Source: Akkermansia muciniphila (GTDB lineage Bacteria; Verrucomicrobiota; Verrucomicrobiia; Verrucomicrobiales; Verrucomicrobiaceae). Taken from it: DNA of 32,369 nucleotides. Under the pieces are notes generated by a model. It did no database searches, was not told the DNA's origin, and saw nothing but the letters and a program-made list of their open reading frames with translations. Shown piece by piece: positions 30,335 to 32,369 of this stretch. How positions within the stretch are numbered: the first letter of the stretch is position 1; each line of letters begins with the position of its first letter. Made by a program: the position numbers and the translations under genes. The stretch lies in the NCBI GenBank assembly GCA_945863205.1, contig CAMAZK010000020.1, forward strand, positions 1-32,369, written 5' to 3'.

Positions 30335-32369
30335 ATGAACCGATTCCTCCTTTGCTCCCTCGTCACGCTGGCCGGCGCGTCAGCCGCCTCCGCACAACTC
30401 AGCCCCAACGGCGCCACGGCTTCCTTCAAAGGCAGTCTGCCGCCGAAGCCGGTCGCCGCTCTGTCCGCGGAGCAGGAGGGAGCCATCGACGCGCGGCTGA
30501 AGAGCCTGACGCAGGACTTTCAGGCGGTGAAGAAGCATGCGCGGGCGGCGGACGCGGACATCTTTCTCAAGGCGGTGCGCTACGCGCTCGACTTCGACGA
30601 ATGGTATGACAAGAAGCCCGAAGACGGCATGAAGAAGGCGAATGCGCTCCTCGATGAAGCGGAACTGCGCATCGCGGCGCTGAAGAAAAACAAGACGCCC
30701 TGGATGGAAGGCGCGGGGCAGAAGGTGCTGGGTTTTTACTCGAAGATTGACGACTCCCCGCAGCCCTACGGCGTGGAAATCCCGGAAGGACTCGACTACG
30801 CGGTGAAGAAGACGCCGATGTGGATCTGGCTGCATGGTCGCGGAGACACGGCCACGGACCTGCATTTCGTGTATGGCAAGCTGAATGCCAGCAAGCCGGG
30901 GCAGTTCACGCCAGCGGGGACGATCGTGATTCACCCCTTCGGCCGCTACTGCAACGGCTGGAAGAGCGCCGGTGAGACGGATGTGTTCGAAAGCCGCGAC
31001 GATGCTATGAAACGCTTCAACATCGACCCGAACCGGATCGCGCTGGCGGGCTTCAGCATGGGCGGTGCGGGTGCGTGGCACCTCGGCGCGCACTACGCGG
31101 ATCAGTGGGCTTGCGTGCACACCGGTGCCGGCTTTGCGGACGTGAAACGCTACCAGAAGCTCACGCCGGACAAGTATCCCGTGTGGTATGAGCAGACGCT
31201 GTGGGGTGTCTATGACGTGCCGGACTACGCGCGGAATTTTCTCAACGTCCCGCTGATCAGCTACAGCGGAGAGCAGGATGCCCAGCGCGACAGCGCGGAG
31301 TACATGATGGAAGTGCTGGCGAAGGAGGGGCTCAAGCCGCCGCATCTCATCGGCCCCGGCATGGGACACAAGTATCACCCGGAGGTGATCAAGGAAGTGC
31401 AGGCGTGGATCGAGAAGGCGGTGGCGAAGGGGCGCGACCTGTTTCCCGACGAAGTCCACATCCAGACGAAGACGGCGTTTTACGGAGGCATGAAATGGAT
31501 GAACCTCCACGGCCTGGAGGAGAGCTGGAAGGAAGCCCGCCTCGACGCGAAGGTGATCGACGGCAAAAGCATCGAGATCAAAACGAGCAACGTGTCACGC
31601 ATCGTCTTCTACCCGCCTCCACAGGCGCGGAAAGGTGGCGGAAAGCTTCAGGTGACGATTGATGGAGAGAAGCTGGAACTCGCCGTGGGTCCGGAACTGC
31701 CACGGTTCGAGACTTTCAAGAGTCCGGGGCCACGCGTGCCGAATTCGATGTGCCGCTTGATCAAGCAGAACGGCGGCTGGCGTGACTTTGGCAATGCGCA
31801 GCCCTTTGAGCACGAAGGACCGGAGGGCGGCAAGCCGTCCTCCCATCCGGGTCTGATGGACACGTCCTTCCAGAAGCGCTTCCTCGTCGTCCTACCGGAC
31901 GGGAAGTCCTCCGCGCCCGCCGTCGATGCCTGGGTGCAGGCGGAGTCGCAGCACTTCCTGCGGCGCTGGCGCGGCTTGATGCGCGGGGACGTGCGCGTGG
32001 TCAATGCGCACGATGTGAAGGACGTTTTCGAGGAAGGGAAGACGCAGAGTTTGATTCTGTGGGGCACTCCGGAATCGAATTCCTGCATCAAGGCCGTGCT
32101 TGGGCGTCTGCCCGTGGTCTGGGATGCGAAAAAGGTCGGCATGAAGTCGCAGGCCTCCTTTGATGCCGCCAGTCATGTGCCCCTGCTGACCTATCCCTGC
32201 CTGAAGTCAGCAGGTTTCGAGGTGGTGATCAATTCCGGCCTCACCTTCCGCGAGGCGCATGATCGGACGAACTCCCTGCAGAATCCCAAGCTGCCCGACT
32301 GGGCGATCCTCGACATCACCCAGCCGCCGAACGCGGAGACCGCTGGGAAAGTCGTCGCGGCTGACTTCT
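30335..32369 (+). CDS. Large secreted alpha/beta hydrolase, prolyl-oligopeptidase/esterase-like (right end cut)
   Basis: The frame is open from ATG at 30335 to the right edge (678 complete codons, no stop). The signal peptide is MNRFLLCSLVTLAGASAASA, then Q-L. A helical region follows (about 40-125). The hydrolase core begins with W-I-W-L-H-G-R-G-D-T and has a G-F-S-M-G-G elbow with nucleophile S241, D315 in S-G-E-Q-D-A and H345 in G-M-G-H-K-Y-H, which together make a complete triad. After it, about residues 380-678 hold a beta-rich part with V-S-R-I-V-F-Y-P and a second alpha/beta-like part (F-L-V-V-L-P-D-G). Members of this type are frequent in Verrucomicrobia and planctomycetes and are predicted esterases or peptidases; the substrate is unknown. 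Divergent from miaA. Confidence 0.85.
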   Translation, partial: MNRFLLCSLVTLAGASAASAQLSPNGATASFKGSLPPKPVAALSAEQEGAIDARLKSLTQDFQAVKKHARAADADIFLKAVRYALDFDEWYDKKPEDGMKKANALLDEAELRIAALKKNKTPWMEGAGQKVLGFYSKIDDSPQPYGVEIPEGLDYAVKKTPMWIWLHGRGDTATDLHFVYGKLNASKPGQFTPAGTIVIHPFGRYCNGWKSAGETDVFESRDDAMKRFNIDPNRIALAGFSMGGAGAWHLGAHYADQWACVHTGAGFADVKRYQKLTPDKYPVWYEQTLWGVYDVPDYARNFLNVPLISYSGEQDAQRDSAEYMMEVLAKEGLKPPHLIGPGMGHKYHPEVIKEVQAWIEKAVAKGRDLFPDEVHIQTKTAFYGGMKWMNLHGLEESWKEARLDAKVIDGKSIEIKTSNVSRIVFYPPPQARKGGGKLQVTIDGEKLELAVGPELPRFETFKSPGPRVPNSMCRLIKQNGGWRDFGNAQPFEHEGPEGGKPSSHPGLMDTSFQKRFLVVLPDGKSSAPAVDAWVQAESQHFLRRWRGLMRGDVRVVNAHDVKDVFEEGKTQSLILWGTPESNSCIKAVLGRLPVVWDAKKVGMKSQASFDAASHVPLLTYPCLKSAGFEVVINSGLTFREAHDRTNSLQNPKLPDWAILDITQPPNAETAGKVVAADF

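Noticed and set aside
30380-31510. 376-codon minus-strand frame opposite the large hydrolase
   Set aside because: The plus strand has a signal peptide and full catalytic triad in the same stretch; the minus frame has no recognisable features.
1-32369. tRNA or rRNA genes
   Set aside because: No cloverleaf with a T-loop motif and no rRNA-like stretch was seen on either strand by eye; a covariance-model scan would be needed to exclude small cases.

Overview
The window looks like a piece of chromosome from a member of the Verrucomicrobiota, most like the Verrucomicrobiaceae or Prosthecobacter group. This is an inference from gene content: an exported PQQ-type beta-propeller with EF-hands, a DUF1080 hydrolase, SGNH hydrolases, an exported pirin, a BatA/VWA protein and a very large secreted alpha/beta hydrolase. 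High GC, weak Shine-Dalgarno sites and hairpin-rich intergenic repeats fit the same picture. No rRNA, tRNA or CRISPR array was seen.

Layout. 1-375 (minus): start of a truncated helix-turn-helix/transposase-like gene and an 81-aa orphan. 457-4318 (plus): exported PQQ propeller protein, a hairpin-rich gap, a lipoprotein-type pirin and a DoxX-like membrane protein. 4364-10106 (minus): complete tripartite RND efflux operon (adaptor, pump, outer-membrane factor). 10214-13271 (plus, divergent from the pump): Old Yellow Enzyme, nitroreductase, EamA exporter and thioesterase. The pump and the two flavoenzymes share one AT-rich intergenic region, which suggests a joint response to electrophiles or xenobiotics. 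13280-15304 (minus): a membrane protein with a zinc ribbon coupled to a DUF2167 protein. 15451-17472 (plus): a type II NADH dehydrogenase fused to a cyclic-nucleotide-binding domain and a CBS pair. 17473-17902: repeat-rich gap. 17903-20168: DUF1080 hydrolase divergent from two overlapping paralogous SGNH hydrolases.

20430-26142 is the most unusual segment. An identical 55-bp direct repeat stands at both ends. Between the copies lie only signalling genes: a soluble double-PAS histidine kinase, two paralogous NarL-type regulators (74% identical by hand count) and a REC-kinase-REC hybrid. The regulators arose by a tandem duplication of about 1,033 bp that can be read in both the coding and the downstream non-coding sequence. 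Sampled lines inside have clearly lower GC (30/60 and 26/60) than a sampled flanking line (39/60). Each repeat copy lies in the same short reading frame, so the block looks like an insertion into, or a rearrangement around, an older short gene. No integrase or transposase is present inside.

26277-30238 (minus): BatA-like VWA membrane protein, aroB and miaA, with degenerate AATGACGAAT-type repeats at their junctions and a heptamer array next to the island. 30335 to the right edge (plus): a large secreted alpha/beta hydrolase that runs out of the window.
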